Of a stretch of DNA of 47,371 nucleotides, positions 6,345 to 15,050 are shown piece after piece (position 1 is the first letter of the stretch; every line of letters starts with the position of its first letter). The translations under genes were made by a program, and so were the position numbers. The DNA is from Rubellimicrobium sp. (GTDB lineage Bacteria > Pseudomonadota > Alphaproteobacteria > Rhodobacterales > Rhodobacteraceae), in the NCBI GenBank assembly GCA_020852925.1, contig JADYZU010000001.1:1-47371 (forward strand). Direction: 5' to 3'. The notes below the pieces were generated by a model, which did no database searches, was not told the origin of the DNA, and was given only the letters and a program-made list of their open reading frames with translations.

Positions 6345-8654
6345 GTGCAGTGGTCCCTGACCAACCGGCTTCTGGGACGGCTCGGCCGCTGGTGGCGCCG
6401 CAGGCGGGTGCAGACCGCCGCGACGATCGGGCTGGTCGCGCTCGGGCCGGTGCTGGTGGGGCTGACCTTCTTCCTGCTCGGGCCGATGAACCAGGGCGCC
6501 AGCGCCCCGTCGCTGCGGGTGATCCTGCTGGCCGACATGATCTATGTCCTGCTGGTGGCCGCGCTGGTCCTGCAACGGGTGGCGCGGATGATCGCGGCGC
6601 GGCGGGCGAAATCGGCGGGGTCGCGGCTTCATCTGCGGCTGACCGGGGTGTTCACCATCCTTGCGCTCCTGCCCACGATCATCGTCGCCATCTTTTCGGT
6701 GCTGACGATCAATGTCGGCCTCGAGGGGTGGTTCTCCGAACGGGTGCGCGGGGTGCTGCGCAGCTCGCTCGAGGCGGCGCAGGCCTATGAGGACGAACAC
6801 CGTCAGGAACTGGCCCGCGACGGAAATTCGCTGGCCGCCTATCTGGAACAGGAACGCGCGCGCATCTTCTTCATGACGCAGGGGCAGATGCGCCAGACCC
6901 TGGCCCGGGTCCAGCCCCAGATCGAACGCGGCCTGACCGAGGCCTTCGTGCTGACCGGCACCGGCGAGATCTGGGCGCGCGGGTCGCGGTCCTACCTGTT
7001 CGACTACGAACCGCCCGCGCCCGGGGACTTTGCCACCGCCCGCGCCGAGGGCATCGCCATCATCGAGGATTACGCCAACAACGAATTCCGCGCGCTGATT
7101 CCGCTGCCTTCGTTCGCGGACCAGTTCCTCTATGTCACGCGGCAGGTGGACGGCGGGATCCTGGCGCTGCTCGACGACACGCAGGCGACGGTCGCGCTCT
7201 ATGAACAGCTTGAACGCGAACGCGGGCGGCTTCTGTTCGAATTCGGCCTGCTTTACCTGGGGTTCGCGGTCATTCTCAATCTTGCGGCGGTCTGGCTGGG
7301 CCTGTGGTTCGCCGAACGGCTGTCGCGCCCGATCGGGCGGCTGGTCGCGGCCAGCCAGCGTGTCGGCGCCGGCGATCTCGAGGTGCGCGTCCCCGAGGAT
7401 GAGGGCGATGACGAAATCGCGCTTCTTGGCCACAATTTCAACTGGATGACCGGCGAATTGCGCGCACAGCGCGAGGCGCTGATCGACAATGCCCGCGCCA
7501 TCGACCTGCGCCGCCGGCTGTTCGATTCGGTGCTGTCGTCGGTCACGGCCGGGGTGGTCGGCCTTGATCCCGAGGGGCGGGTGACCTTCGTGAACCGTTC
7601 GGCCGAACGGCTCCTGTCGCTGTCCGAGGGTGACGGCGCCCCGGAGCTTCGCGTGATCGTTCCGGAATTCGGCGATCTTTTCAACAGGATGAAGGCCGAA
7701 GGCGATGCGGTGCAGGAACATGTCACGCTGATCCGCGGCGGCAAGCAGGAAAGCCTGCTCGTGCGCATGGCCCCGCGCCGCAGCGAGGCGGGCGCGCTCG
7801 AGGGTTATGTCGTGGCCTTCGACGACGTGACCGATCTGGTGAGCGCGCAGCGAATGGCCGCCTGGGGCGACGTGGCGCGGCGCATCGCCCACGAGATCAA
7901 GAACCCGCTGACCCCGATCCAGCTGTCGGCCGAACGCATCCGGCGCAAGTTCGGGCCGAAGGCGGGCGACGACCTTGATCAGCTCGAACAGATGACCGAC
8001 GTGATCGTGCGCCAGACCGGCGATCTGCGGCGCATCGTCGACGAATTCTCGCGCTTTGCGCGCATGCCCGAACCGGACCGCACCCGCAACGATCTGGTGC
8101 CGGTGCTGCGCGATGCGGTCGCGCTTCAGGAGGCGGGCCAGCCCGGCGTGCGCCTCCGGTCCGACCTGCCGCAAGGCCCGGTCATGGCCGAGATCGACCC
8201 GGCGATGATCGGGCAGGCGCTGACCAATCTCATCAAGAACGCGGGCGAGGCCATCGAATCGCTGCACGAACGCGGCGCGCCCCCGGGCCACGCGCCCGAG
8301 ATCCGCGTGACCCTCGCCCTGGCCGAACGCAAGGCGCGCATCACCATCGCCGACAACGGCATCGGCCTGCCCGAGGATCGCGCCCGCCTGTTCGAGCCCT
8401 ATGTCACCACGCGCGAGAAGGGCACGGGCCTGGGCCTGCCGATCGTGCGCAAGATCATCGAGGAACACGGCGGCACCCTCGTGCTCGAGGATGCGCCGCC
8501 GTTCGCAACGGACGGCCATCGCGGGGCGATGGCGGTCATCGTGCTGCCGCTGTCGCCCGCCTCCGCCGCCGCCGCCGCCGATGCGGGGCCGGGGGGCGAG
8601 GGGGCGGAACGGCCGCCGGAAACGCAGGGGGGAACATCATGGGCGACATCCTGA
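6345..8654 (+). CDS. ntrY: NtrY membrane sensor histidine kinase
   Basis: The protein has 769 residues from GTG 6345, which has AGAAGG eight bases upstream. A GTG at 6327 would add six residues. Two hydrophobic segments (about 30-50 and 62-80) precede a third near 105. A periplasmic region of about 190 residues and another membrane helix follow, then HAMP (ERLSRPIGRLVAASQRVGAGDLEVRV), PAS, the phosphoacceptor IAHEIKNPLTPIQLSAERI (His516), and ATPase boxes NLIKNAGEAI, IADNGIGLP and GTGLGLPIV. NtrY with NtrX acts in nitrogen and redox-linked control in alphaproteobacteria. The last 16 bases overlap ntrX, so the two are translationally linked. Confidence 0.93.
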   Translation: MQWSLTNRLLGRLGRWWRRRRVQTAATIGLVALGPVLVGLTFFLLGPMNQGASAPSLRVILLADMIYVLLVAALVLQRVARMIAARRAKSAGSRLHLRLTGVFTILALLPTIIVAIFSVLTINVGLEGWFSERVRGVLRSSLEAAQAYEDEHRQELARDGNSLAAYLEQERARIFFMTQGQMRQTLARVQPQIERGLTEAFVLTGTGEIWARGSRSYLFDYEPPAPGDFATARAEGIAIIEDYANNEFRALIPLPSFADQFLYVTRQVDGGILALLDDTQATVALYEQLERERGRLLFEFGLLYLGFAVILNLAAVWLGLWFAERLSRPIGRLVAASQRVGAGDLEVRVPEDEGDDEIALLGHNFNWMTGELRAQREALIDNARAIDLRRRLFDSVLSSVTAGVVGLDPEGRVTFVNRSAERLLSLSEGDGAPELRVIVPEFGDLFNRMKAEGDAVQEHVTLIRGGKQESLLVRMAPRRSEAGALEGYVVAFDDVTDLVSAQRMAAWGDVARRIAHEIKNPLTPIQLSAERIRRKFGPKAGDDLDQLEQMTDVIVRQTGDLRRIVDEFSRFARMPEPDRTRNDLVPVLRDAVALQEAGQPGVRLRSDLPQGPVMAEIDPAMIGQALTNLIKNAGEAIESLHERGAPPGHAPEIRVTLALAERKARITIADNGIGLPEDRARLFEPYVTTREKGTGLGLPIVRKIIEEHGGTLVLEDAPPFATDGHRGAMAVIVLPLSPASAAAAADAGPGGEGAERPPETQGGTSWATS

Positions 8655-10042
8655 TCACCGACGACGAACGCGACATCCGCGAACTGGTGTCGGACATCCT
8701 CAGGGACGAGGGGTTCACGACCCGCCTCGCCGGCAATTCGGACCAGTGCATGAGCGAGATCGCCCGCGAGGTGCCGGCGCTCATGATCCTCGACATCTGG
8801 CTCAAGGACAGCCGGATGGACGGGATCGACATCCTCAAGGCGGTCAAGCGCGAACACCCCGAGGTGCCGATCATCATCATCTCGGGGCACGGCAACATCG
8901 AGATCGCGGTCGCGGCGATCAAGCAGGGCGCCTACGACTTCATCGAGAAGCCCTTCAACATCGACCAGCTTCTGGTGGTGATCCGCCGCGCGATGGAGGC
9001 GTCGCGGCTGCGGCGCGAGAATGCGGCGCTGAAACGCGGCGATCTGGCCCCGGCCGAGATGCTGGGCGACAGCGTGGCGCTGCGGATCCTGCGCGCGCAA
9101 CTCGACAAGGTGACGAAGTCGAACGGCCGCGTCATGCTGACCGGCCAGCCCGGTTCGGGCAAGGAAACGGCGGCGCGCTACATCCACGCCAATTCCGCCC
9201 GCGCGCGCGCGCCCTTCATCTCGGTCGCCTCGGCCTCGATCGCGCCCGAACGGATGGAGGAGGTGCTCTTCGGCCGCGAAAGCGCCGGCAAGGGGATCGA
9301 GAAGGGCCTGCTCGAACAGGCGCATGGCGGGGTGATCTATTTCGACGAGGTGGCGGACATGCCGCTGGGCACCCAGTCCAAGATCCTGCGCGTGCTGGTC
9401 GATCAGGCGTTCCAGCGCGTCGGCGGATCGGACCGGGTGCAGGTCGATCTGCGGGTGATCTCGTCCACCACGCGCGATCTGCCGGCGCTGGCGCAGCGCG
9501 GGCTGTTCCGGGCCGAACTCTATCACCGGCTGAACGTGGTGCCGATCCAGGTGCCCTCGCTCGAGGAGCGGCGCGAGGACATCCCGGTTCTGGCCGAGCA
9601 TTTCCTGGCCGAACTGAACCGCACCCAGGGCCTGCCGCTGCGCGCGCTGGCCGATGATGCGCGCGCCCTGCTTCAGACCATGCTCTGGCCGGGCAATGTG
9701 CGGCAATTGCGCAACCTGATGGAGCGGGTGCTGATCCTGGGCGAATCGAACGGCGACATCAGCGCGCGCGAACTGCCGGCCCTCGATGAGGCCGGCCCGG
9801 ACGAGGGGCGGGTGGTGCTGTCGGGCGGGCTGGCGACGCTGCCCCTGCGCGAGGCGCGCGAACTGTTCGAGCGCGAATACCTGCTGACCCAGATCAACCG
9901 CTTTGGCGGCAACATCAGCCGCACCGCCAGTTTCGTCGGCATGGAGCGGTCGGCGCTGCACCGCAAGCTCAAGAGCTTGGGCGTGATGACCGGCGCCAAG
10001 GGCGGCGCGCGTCTGGCCTGGGTCGAGGGGGACGACGAATGA
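8639..10042 (+). CDS. ntrX: NtrX response regulator, NtrC family, without GAFTGA loop
   Basis: The 467-residue protein has a receiver domain with phosphoacceptor Asp52 and KP-box EKPFN. Its AAA+ domain carries Walker A GQPGSGKE (169-176), Walker B GGVIYFDEVAD and the late WPGNVRQLRNL motif. A Fis-type helix-turn-helix lies at the C-terminus (GNISRTASFVGMERSALHRKLKSLG). After LFG at 210-212, where sigma-54 activators have GAFTGA, the protein reads RESAGKGIEKGLLEQAHGG and is about three residues shorter. It therefore probably does not remodel sigma-54 holoenzyme and may act with another sigma factor or as a repressor. It forms an operon with ntrY and lies 34 bases before trkA. Confidence 0.93.
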   Translation: MGDILITDDERDIRELVSDILRDEGFTTRLAGNSDQCMSEIAREVPALMILDIWLKDSRMDGIDILKAVKREHPEVPIIIISGHGNIEIAVAAIKQGAYDFIEKPFNIDQLLVVIRRAMEASRLRRENAALKRGDLAPAEMLGDSVALRILRAQLDKVTKSNGRVMLTGQPGSGKETAARYIHANSARARAPFISVASASIAPERMEEVLFGRESAGKGIEKGLLEQAHGGVIYFDEVADMPLGTQSKILRVLVDQAFQRVGGSDRVQVDLRVISSTTRDLPALAQRGLFRAELYHRLNVVPIQVPSLEERREDIPVLAEHFLAELNRTQGLPLRALADDARALLQTMLWPGNVRQLRNLMERVLILGESNGDISARELPALDEAGPDEGRVVLSGGLATLPLREARELFEREYLLTQINRFGGNISRTASFVGMERSALHRKLKSLGVMTGAKGGARLAWVEGDDE

Positions 10043-10076
10043 CACCGGTTCCGCGCGGCCGGCGGGGGACCTGGCG

Positions 10077-11450
10077 ATGAAGGTGATCATCTGCGGCGCG
10101 GGGCAGGTGGGCTGGCAGATCGCGCGCCAGCTCTCGCGCGAGAGGAACGAGGTCACCATCGTCGATACCGACGCCGGCCTGATCCAGCGCGCGACCGAGA
10201 TGCTCGACGTGACCGGGCTGGTGGGTTTTGCCAGCCATCCCGACATCCTTGACCAGGCGGGGGCGGGGGATGCCGACATGATCATCGCCGCCACCCATTC
10301 CGACGAGGTGAACCTTGTCACCTGTCAGGTGGCCCATGCCGTGTTCGGCGTGAACCGCAAGATCGCGCGCCTGCGCGCACAGAGTTACCGCGACGCCATC
10401 GCCCTGGGCCGGTTCCGGCGCGATCTGGTGTCGGTCGATGTGGTGATCAGCCCCGAACGCGAAGTGGCCGAGGCCGCGCTTCAGCGCCTCGCCTCGCCCG
10501 CGGCCTTCGATACCGAGAGTTTCCTCGACGGGCAGGCGATGCTGGTGGGGCTCGCGCTCGACGACGACTGCCCGGTGCTGCACACCGCGCTTCGGCAGTT
10601 GACCGATCTGTTCTCGACGCTGAAGGCGGTGGTGGTGGCGATCCGCCGCGCCGGGCGGCTGTTCGCGCCCTCGGCCGATGACGAGATGTTCGCGGGCGAC
10701 GAAATCTATCTGCTGGCCGAACGCGCCGACCTGCCGCGCAGCTTCGAGATCTTCGGCAAGGCCGGGTCGCGCATCGACCGGCTGGTGATCATCGGCGGCG
10801 GCAATGTCGGCCTTGGCGTGGCGGCCATGCTCGAGGCCGCGGGCGGCATCCGCACCAAGATCATCGAGCGGAACCGCCCGCAGGCCGAACGCGCGGCCGA
10901 TGCCCTCGATCGCACCATCGTGCTGCATGGCGACGGCCTTGAGCGCGCCATGCTCGAGGAGGCGGACGCGGGCCACGCCGATGCGGTGCTGGTCGTCACC
11001 GACGACGACAAGACCAACATCCTGGCCGCGGTCCGGGCGCGGCAGATGGGCGCGCGCATGACGATCTGCCTCATCAACGACCCTTCGCTCGTGCCGATGA
11101 TGACGCCGCTGGGAATCGACGCGCATATCAACCCGCGCTCGACCACCGTCTCGTCGATCCTGCGCCACATCCGCCACGGGCGGGTGCGCTGGGTCTATTC
11201 CATCGGCGACGGCGAGGCCGAGGTGATCGAGGCGCAGGTGCTGGGCACTTCGCCCATCGCCGGCGAACGCATCCGCGACATCGCTTTCCCGCAAGGTGTG
11301 CTGGTGGGCGGGATGCTGCGGCGCGGCCGCTATGTGAAACCCGTGGCCGAAACCCGGATCGAGGAGGGCGACATCGTCGCGATCTTCGCGATGGCGGGCG
11401 ACGTTCCCGAGGTCGAGCGCCTGTTGCAGGTCTCGATCGACTTCTTCTAG
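10077..11450 (+). CDS. trkA: Trk potassium uptake regulatory NAD-binding protein
   Basis: The 457-residue peripheral membrane protein has two RCK units, each a Rossmann NAD-binding domain followed by a ligand-binding TrkA-C domain. The first glycine motif is GAGQVGWQIA at the N-terminus; the second is GGGNVGLGVA near residue 240. TrkA gates the TrkH channel in response to nucleotide binding. It is placed between ntrX and trkH with short gaps (34 and 3 bases), so the potassium system probably shares the ntrYX transcript, as in other alphaproteobacteria. Confidence 0.95.
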   Translation: MKVIICGAGQVGWQIARQLSRERNEVTIVDTDAGLIQRATEMLDVTGLVGFASHPDILDQAGAGDADMIIAATHSDEVNLVTCQVAHAVFGVNRKIARLRAQSYRDAIALGRFRRDLVSVDVVISPEREVAEAALQRLASPAAFDTESFLDGQAMLVGLALDDDCPVLHTALRQLTDLFSTLKAVVVAIRRAGRLFAPSADDEMFAGDEIYLLAERADLPRSFEIFGKAGSRIDRLVIIGGGNVGLGVAAMLEAAGGIRTKIIERNRPQAERAADALDRTIVLHGDGLERAMLEEADAGHADAVLVVTDDDKTNILAAVRARQMGARMTICLINDPSLVPMMTPLGIDAHINPRSTTVSSILRHIRHGRVRWVYSIGDGEAEVIEAQVLGTSPIAGERIRDIAFPQGVLVGGMLRRGRYVKPVAETRIEEGDIVAIFAMAGDVPEVERLLQVSIDFF

Positions 11451-11453
11451 GCC

Positions 11454-12974
11454 ATGGGCGCGCGGATCCTGCGGCTGCCGCTGTTCGTCCTGCTGATGGG
11501 GGCGGGGGCGGCGCTCATGCTGGTGCCGGCGGTCCATGCGCTGGACCGGGGGGATCACGCCACCTCGCGGGTGTTCCTTTACGGCGCGATCCTGTCGGGG
11601 TTCCTGGCGCTGATCCTCGGGCTGGCGATGCGCGGGCGCAGGGCGGCGATGCCGGCGCGCGGGCAGTTGCTCACGCTGTTCGCGGCCTATGGCGTGCTGC
11701 CCCTGATGCTGGCGCTGCCGTTTCATGCGGCGCTGCCGGGCGCCACCCTGGGGCAGGCCTGGTTCGAGATGGTCTCGTCCATGACCACGACCGGGGCGAC
11801 GCTGTGGGACAACGCCGCCGACCTGAACCTGTCGCTGCACCTGTGGCGCGCGATCGCGGGCTGGTTCGGCGGGTTCCTGTCCTGGCTGGCGGCGGTGGCG
11901 ATCCTGGCGCCGATGAACCTGGGCGGGGCCGAGTTGCGCGCCCGCGTCGATCTGCCCCCGGCGGCGCAGGCGCAGGCGGTGCTGCCGTCCGACCGGCTGG
12001 CCCGGCACGGCGCGCGGCTGCTGCCGGTCTATGCCGGGCTGACGGCGGTGCTGTGGCTGGGGCTGGTGCTGACCGGCGACGGGGCGACGGTCGCGCTCAT
12101 CCATGCGATGGGGGTGATCTCGACCTCGGGGATCTCGTCGCTCGGCTATGCCGACTACGCCGCGAGCGGCCTTGCGGGCGAGGTGGTGGTGCTGGCCTTC
12201 ATGGTCTTTGCGCTCTCGCGCGCGGCGATCCCGACGGGCAGGGCCGGGCACGAGCGGGCGCTGCCCTGGCGCGACGTGGAACTGCGGCTGGGCCTTGTCA
12301 CGATCGCGGGCGTCACGGTGCTGGTGTTCGCGCGGGCGGTCTGGCTCGTCCACGACGCGGGCGGGGCCGATGCGGCCCTGCGCATCCTGCGCGCCTTCTG
12401 GGGCATCCTCTTCACCGCCGCCTCGTTCCTGACCACGACCGGGTTCGAATCGCGCTACTGGCCGGGGATCTGGACCGATGCCGGCGGCGGGATCGCCGCG
12501 CAGGTGCCGGGCCTCGTGCTGATCGGGCTGGCGCTGGTCGGCGGCGGGGTCGGGACGGCGGCGGGCGGGGTGAAACTCCTGCGGATCCATGCCGTGCTGC
12601 GCCACGCCGGGCGCGAGACCGGGCGCCTGATCGAACCGGCCTCGGTCGGGGGCGCGCGCCGGGGCGGCGGGCAGGCGGCGCGGGCGGCGGCGGCCATGGC
12701 CTGGGTGTTCTTCATGCTGTTCGCGCTGGCGGTGCTCAGCGTCATGATGCTGCTGGCGCTGGCGCCCGGCACCCAGTTCGAGACCATCCTCCTGGTCGCC
12801 GTCGCCTCGATCACCACCACGGGGCAGCTGGCGCTGACCGCCACCGATGCGCCGGTCTCGTTCGCCGGGCTGACCGCCGGGGCGCAGGCGGTGGCGGCGC
12901 TGGCGATGATTCTCGGCCGGCTCGAGATGCTGGCGCTGGTCGCGCTCTTCAACCCGGATTTCTGGCGCCGCTGA
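11454..12974 (+). CDS. trkH: Trk potassium channel subunit
   Basis: The 506-residue inner membrane protein has about ten hydrophobic helices and the four re-entrant pore loops of the TrkH/KtrB superfamily. They are visible as MTTTGATLW, ISTSGISSLG, LTTTGFESRYWP and ITTTGQLAL, each with the selectivity-filter glycine. It imports potassium together with TrkA, encoded three bases upstream. The ribosome site is weak, which fits translational coupling. After it, 138 bases precede hfq. Confidence 0.94.
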   Translation: MGARILRLPLFVLLMGAGAALMLVPAVHALDRGDHATSRVFLYGAILSGFLALILGLAMRGRRAAMPARGQLLTLFAAYGVLPLMLALPFHAALPGATLGQAWFEMVSSMTTTGATLWDNAADLNLSLHLWRAIAGWFGGFLSWLAAVAILAPMNLGGAELRARVDLPPAAQAQAVLPSDRLARHGARLLPVYAGLTAVLWLGLVLTGDGATVALIHAMGVISTSGISSLGYADYAASGLAGEVVVLAFMVFALSRAAIPTGRAGHERALPWRDVELRLGLVTIAGVTVLVFARAVWLVHDAGGADAALRILRAFWGILFTAASFLTTTGFESRYWPGIWTDAGGGIAAQVPGLVLIGLALVGGGVGTAAGGVKLLRIHAVLRHAGRETGRLIEPASVGGARRGGGQAARAAAAMAWVFFMLFALAVLSVMMLLALAPGTQFETILLVAVASITTTGQLALTATDAPVSFAGLTAGAQAVAALAMILGRLEMLALVALFNPDFWRR

Positions 12975-13112
12975 TACCGAAGGGTGACACATTGGCGCAG
13001 CCACGGGGGCGCGGGCCGCAAACATGCTGGAAACCCCGCCTTGCCCGCGCAATAGTGCCGCCAAAGCGAACCCGCCCACAACGAACCACAACAATCAGGA
13101 AACGGGAACCTC

Positions 13113-13346
13113 ATGGCGTCCGACAAGCAGAACCTTCAGGATGCATTCCTCAACCATGTCCGCAAGGCCAAGGTGCCGGTGACGATCTTTCTCATCAACG
13201 GGGTGAAATTGCAGGGTGTCATCACCTGGTTCGACAATTTCTGCGTGCTCCTGCGCCGTGACGGGCAATCGCAACTGGTCTACAAGTCCGCGATCTCGAC
13301 GATCATGCCGGCCCAGCCGGTGAACCTCTACGACGGCGAAGAGTGA
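13113..13346 (+). CDS. hfq: RNA chaperone Hfq
   Basis: The 77-residue protein shows the Sm1 motif region [35 protein letters not shown] and an Sm2 region with [21 protein letters not shown]. It has the short C-terminus typical of alphaproteobacteria. Hfq forms a hexamer that pairs small RNAs with mRNAs. AGGAAA lies about ten bases before the ATG. The 138-base spacer after trkH (12975-13112) may hold a separate promoter, but I could not pick one convincingly. hflX follows after one base. Confidence 0.97.
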   Translation: MASDKQNLQDAFLNHVRKAKVPVTIFLINGVKLQGVITWFDNFCVLLRRDGQSQLVYKSAISTIMPAQPVNLYDGEE

Positions 13347-13347
13347 C

Positions 13348-14652
13348 TTGACCCCGACCCCGACCGCGACGCCCGTCACCCGAGCCTGGCTCATCCATCC
13401 GGAACTGCGCGCGCCGGGCAGCAGCGGCAGCAGCGGCGCCGGCGACCGCCGCACCGTGACTTCCGCCCTCGACGAGGCGGTATCGCTGGCCCGCGCGCTG
13501 CCCTTCATCGCGCTTCAGGGCGCGGGGATCGTGCGGCTGGGCAGGCCCCATGCCGGGATGCTGTTCGGCTCGGGCAAGGTCGACGAACTGAAGGAACTGT
13601 TCGCCACGCACGAGGTCGCGCTGGTGCTGGTGGACGGGCATCTCAGCCCGATCCAGCAGCGCAACCTCGAAAAGGTCTGGGGGGTGAAGATCCTCGACCG
13701 CACCGGCCTCATCCTCGAAATCTTCTCGCACCGCGCGCGCACCCGCGAAGGCGTCCTCCAGGTCGAGATGGCGGCCCTGAAATACCAGCGTTCGCGCCTT
13801 GTGCGGGCCTGGACCCATCTCGAACGCCAGCGCGGCGGCTTCGGCTTCGTGGGCGGCCCCGGCGAGACCCAGAAAGAGGCCGACCGCCGCGCCATCGACG
13901 ACCAGATCCTGCGCCTCGGCAAGCAACTCGAGAAGGTGGTGAAGACGCGCGAGGTGAACCGCGCCGCCCGAATTGCCGTGCCGTTCCCGGTGGTGGCGCT
14001 GGTGGGCTATACCAACGCCGGCAAGTCCACGCTCTTCAACCGGCTGACCGGGGCCGAGGTGATGGCGAAGGACATGCTGTTCGCCACGCTCGACCCGACC
14101 ATGCGGCGCATGCGCCTGCCCACCGGACAGGAGGTGATCCTGTCGGACACGGTGGGCTTCATCTCGGACCTGCCCACCGAACTGGTCGCGGCCTTCCGCG
14201 CCACCCTCGAGGAGGTGCTGTCGGCCGATGTCATCGTCCATGTGCGCGACATCAGCCACCCCGAAACCGTGGCCCAGGCCCGGGACGTGGACACGATCCT
14301 GGCCGCGCTCGGCACCGGCGAGGGGATCGCCCGCCTCGAAGTCTGGAACAAGATCGACCGGCTGCCGCCCGACGAGGGCGCGGCGCTGCGCATCCAGGCC
14401 GCGCGGCGCGACGACACGATCGCGCTCTCGGCGATCACCGGCGAAGGGATCGACGGCCTTCTGGCCGCCATCGCCACCCGCGCGGGCGACCCGCGCCACG
14501 ATTCGGTGCTCGAACTCACGCATGACGACGGGCGCCGCCGGGCCTGGCTCTTTGCCCGGGGCCTCGTGCGCGACGAGAGCGAGACCGCCACCGGCAGTCG
14601 CCTGAGCGTGCACTGGACCGACCGGCAGCAAGAGGAATTCGCCCGCCTCTGA
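13348..14652 (+). CDS. hflX: HflX ribosome-associated GTPase
   Basis: The 434-residue GTPase has the HflX N-terminal domain (AGMLFGSGKVDELKE; VDGHLSPIQQRNLEK), a coiled linker with SRLVRAWTHLERQRGGFGFVGGPGETQKE (shown in pieces: RGGFGFVGGPGETQ), and a G domain with GYTNAGKSTLF, LSDTVGFI and NKID. HflX splits stalled or hibernating ribosomes. The start is read as TTG at 13348, one base after the hfq stop, with GAAGAG just upstream. No ATG or GTG gives an equally complete N-terminus. The hfq-hflX pair is conserved widely. The gene ends 27 bases before the repeat at 14679. Confidence 0.92.
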   Translation: MTPTPTATPVTRAWLIHPELRAPGSSGSSGAGDRRTVTSALDEAVSLARALPFIALQGAGIVRLGRPHAGMLFGSGKVDELKELFATHEVALVLVDGHLSPIQQRNLEKVWGVKILDRTGLILEIFSHRARTREGVLQVEMAALKYQRSRLVRAWTHLERQRGGFGFVGGPGETQKEADRRAIDDQILRLGKQLEKVVKTREVNRAARIAVPFPVVALVGYTNAGKSTLFNRLTGAEVMAKDMLFATLDPTMRRMRLPTGQEVILSDTVGFISDLPTELVAAFRATLEEVLSADVIVHVRDISHPETVAQARDVDTILAALGTGEGIARLEVWNKIDRLPPDEGAALRIQAARRDDTIALSAITGEGIDGLLAAIATRAGDPRHDSVLELTHDDGRRRAWLFARGLVRDESETATGSRLSVHWTDRQQEEFARL

Positions 14653-14678
14653 CCCGCCGCGCCCGGCGGACAGCGGGC

Positions 14679-14816
14679 GGGGGGCGCGGCCCCCCGTCGC
14701 CCTCACGGGCGCCTCCCCCCGGGGTATTTCAGGCAAAGATGAAGAAACCTGCCCATTCATCTGTCCCCAAATATCCCGGGGGTGAGCCGCGACAGCGGCG
14801 AGGGGGCAGCGCCCCC
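14679..14816. repeat. Bipartite outward-facing intergenic repeat (site 2)
   Basis: Two half-units lie back to back. The left half, read on the minus strand, runs from TTCATC at 14743-14738 through an AAATACCCCGGGGGG stretch to a hairpin at 14695-14679. The right half runs from TTCATC at 14756 through AAATATCCCGGGGG to a hairpin at 14802-14816. The spacer between GATGAA and TTCATC is 12 bases. The whole can also fold as one long imperfect hairpin. It lies just after hflX and before the tRNA-Thr promoter. Confidence 0.75.
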
Positions 14817-14876
14817 TCCCTGCGGGCGGCGGTGCCGGGCACGGTGGCTGGCGTTCCTGCCGATGCGGCCTCCTGC

Positions 14877-14905
14877 TTGTCGTGCCGGGGTTTTGCGGCT
14901 AGATG
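14877..14905 (+). promoter_or_regulatory. Sigma-70 type promoter of tRNA-Thr
   Basis: TTGTCG (14877-14882) and TAGATG (14900-14905) are separated by 17 bases, and the tRNA begins 12 bases after the -10 box. The match in boxes and spacing to the tRNA-Asn promoter in this window supports it. Confidence 0.6.
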
Positions 14906-14917
14906 CCCGGGGGCGTG

Positions 14918-14989
14918 GCCCCGTTAGCACAGTGGTAGTGCAGCGCTCTTGTAAAGCGAAGGTCGTTCGTTCAAATCGGACACGGGGCA
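14918..14989 (+). tRNA. tRNA-Thr (UGU anticodon)
   Basis: A 72-nt tRNA folds with acceptor stem GCCCCGT/ACGGGGC, a D-arm with GCACAGTGGTAGTGC, an anticodon loop CTTGTAA giving UGU, and a T-arm with GTTCAAATC. No CCA is encoded. The top pair of the anticodon stem is a G-A mismatch. No clear terminator follows before the dehydratase gene 61 bases downstream. Confidence 0.92.
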
Positions 14990-15050
14990 CGCCCGGACCC
15001 GCCGATCCCGGCCCCTTCCGGCCGCCGCCCCGACCGCAGGAGGATGGGTC

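Noticed and set aside
9969-13094. A very long open frame (about 1040 codons) on the minus strand opposite trkA and trkH
   Set aside because: It is antisense to two clearly recognised genes, has low-complexity Arg/Gln/His/Pro-rich sequence typical of shadow frames in GC-rich DNA, and no recognisable domain.
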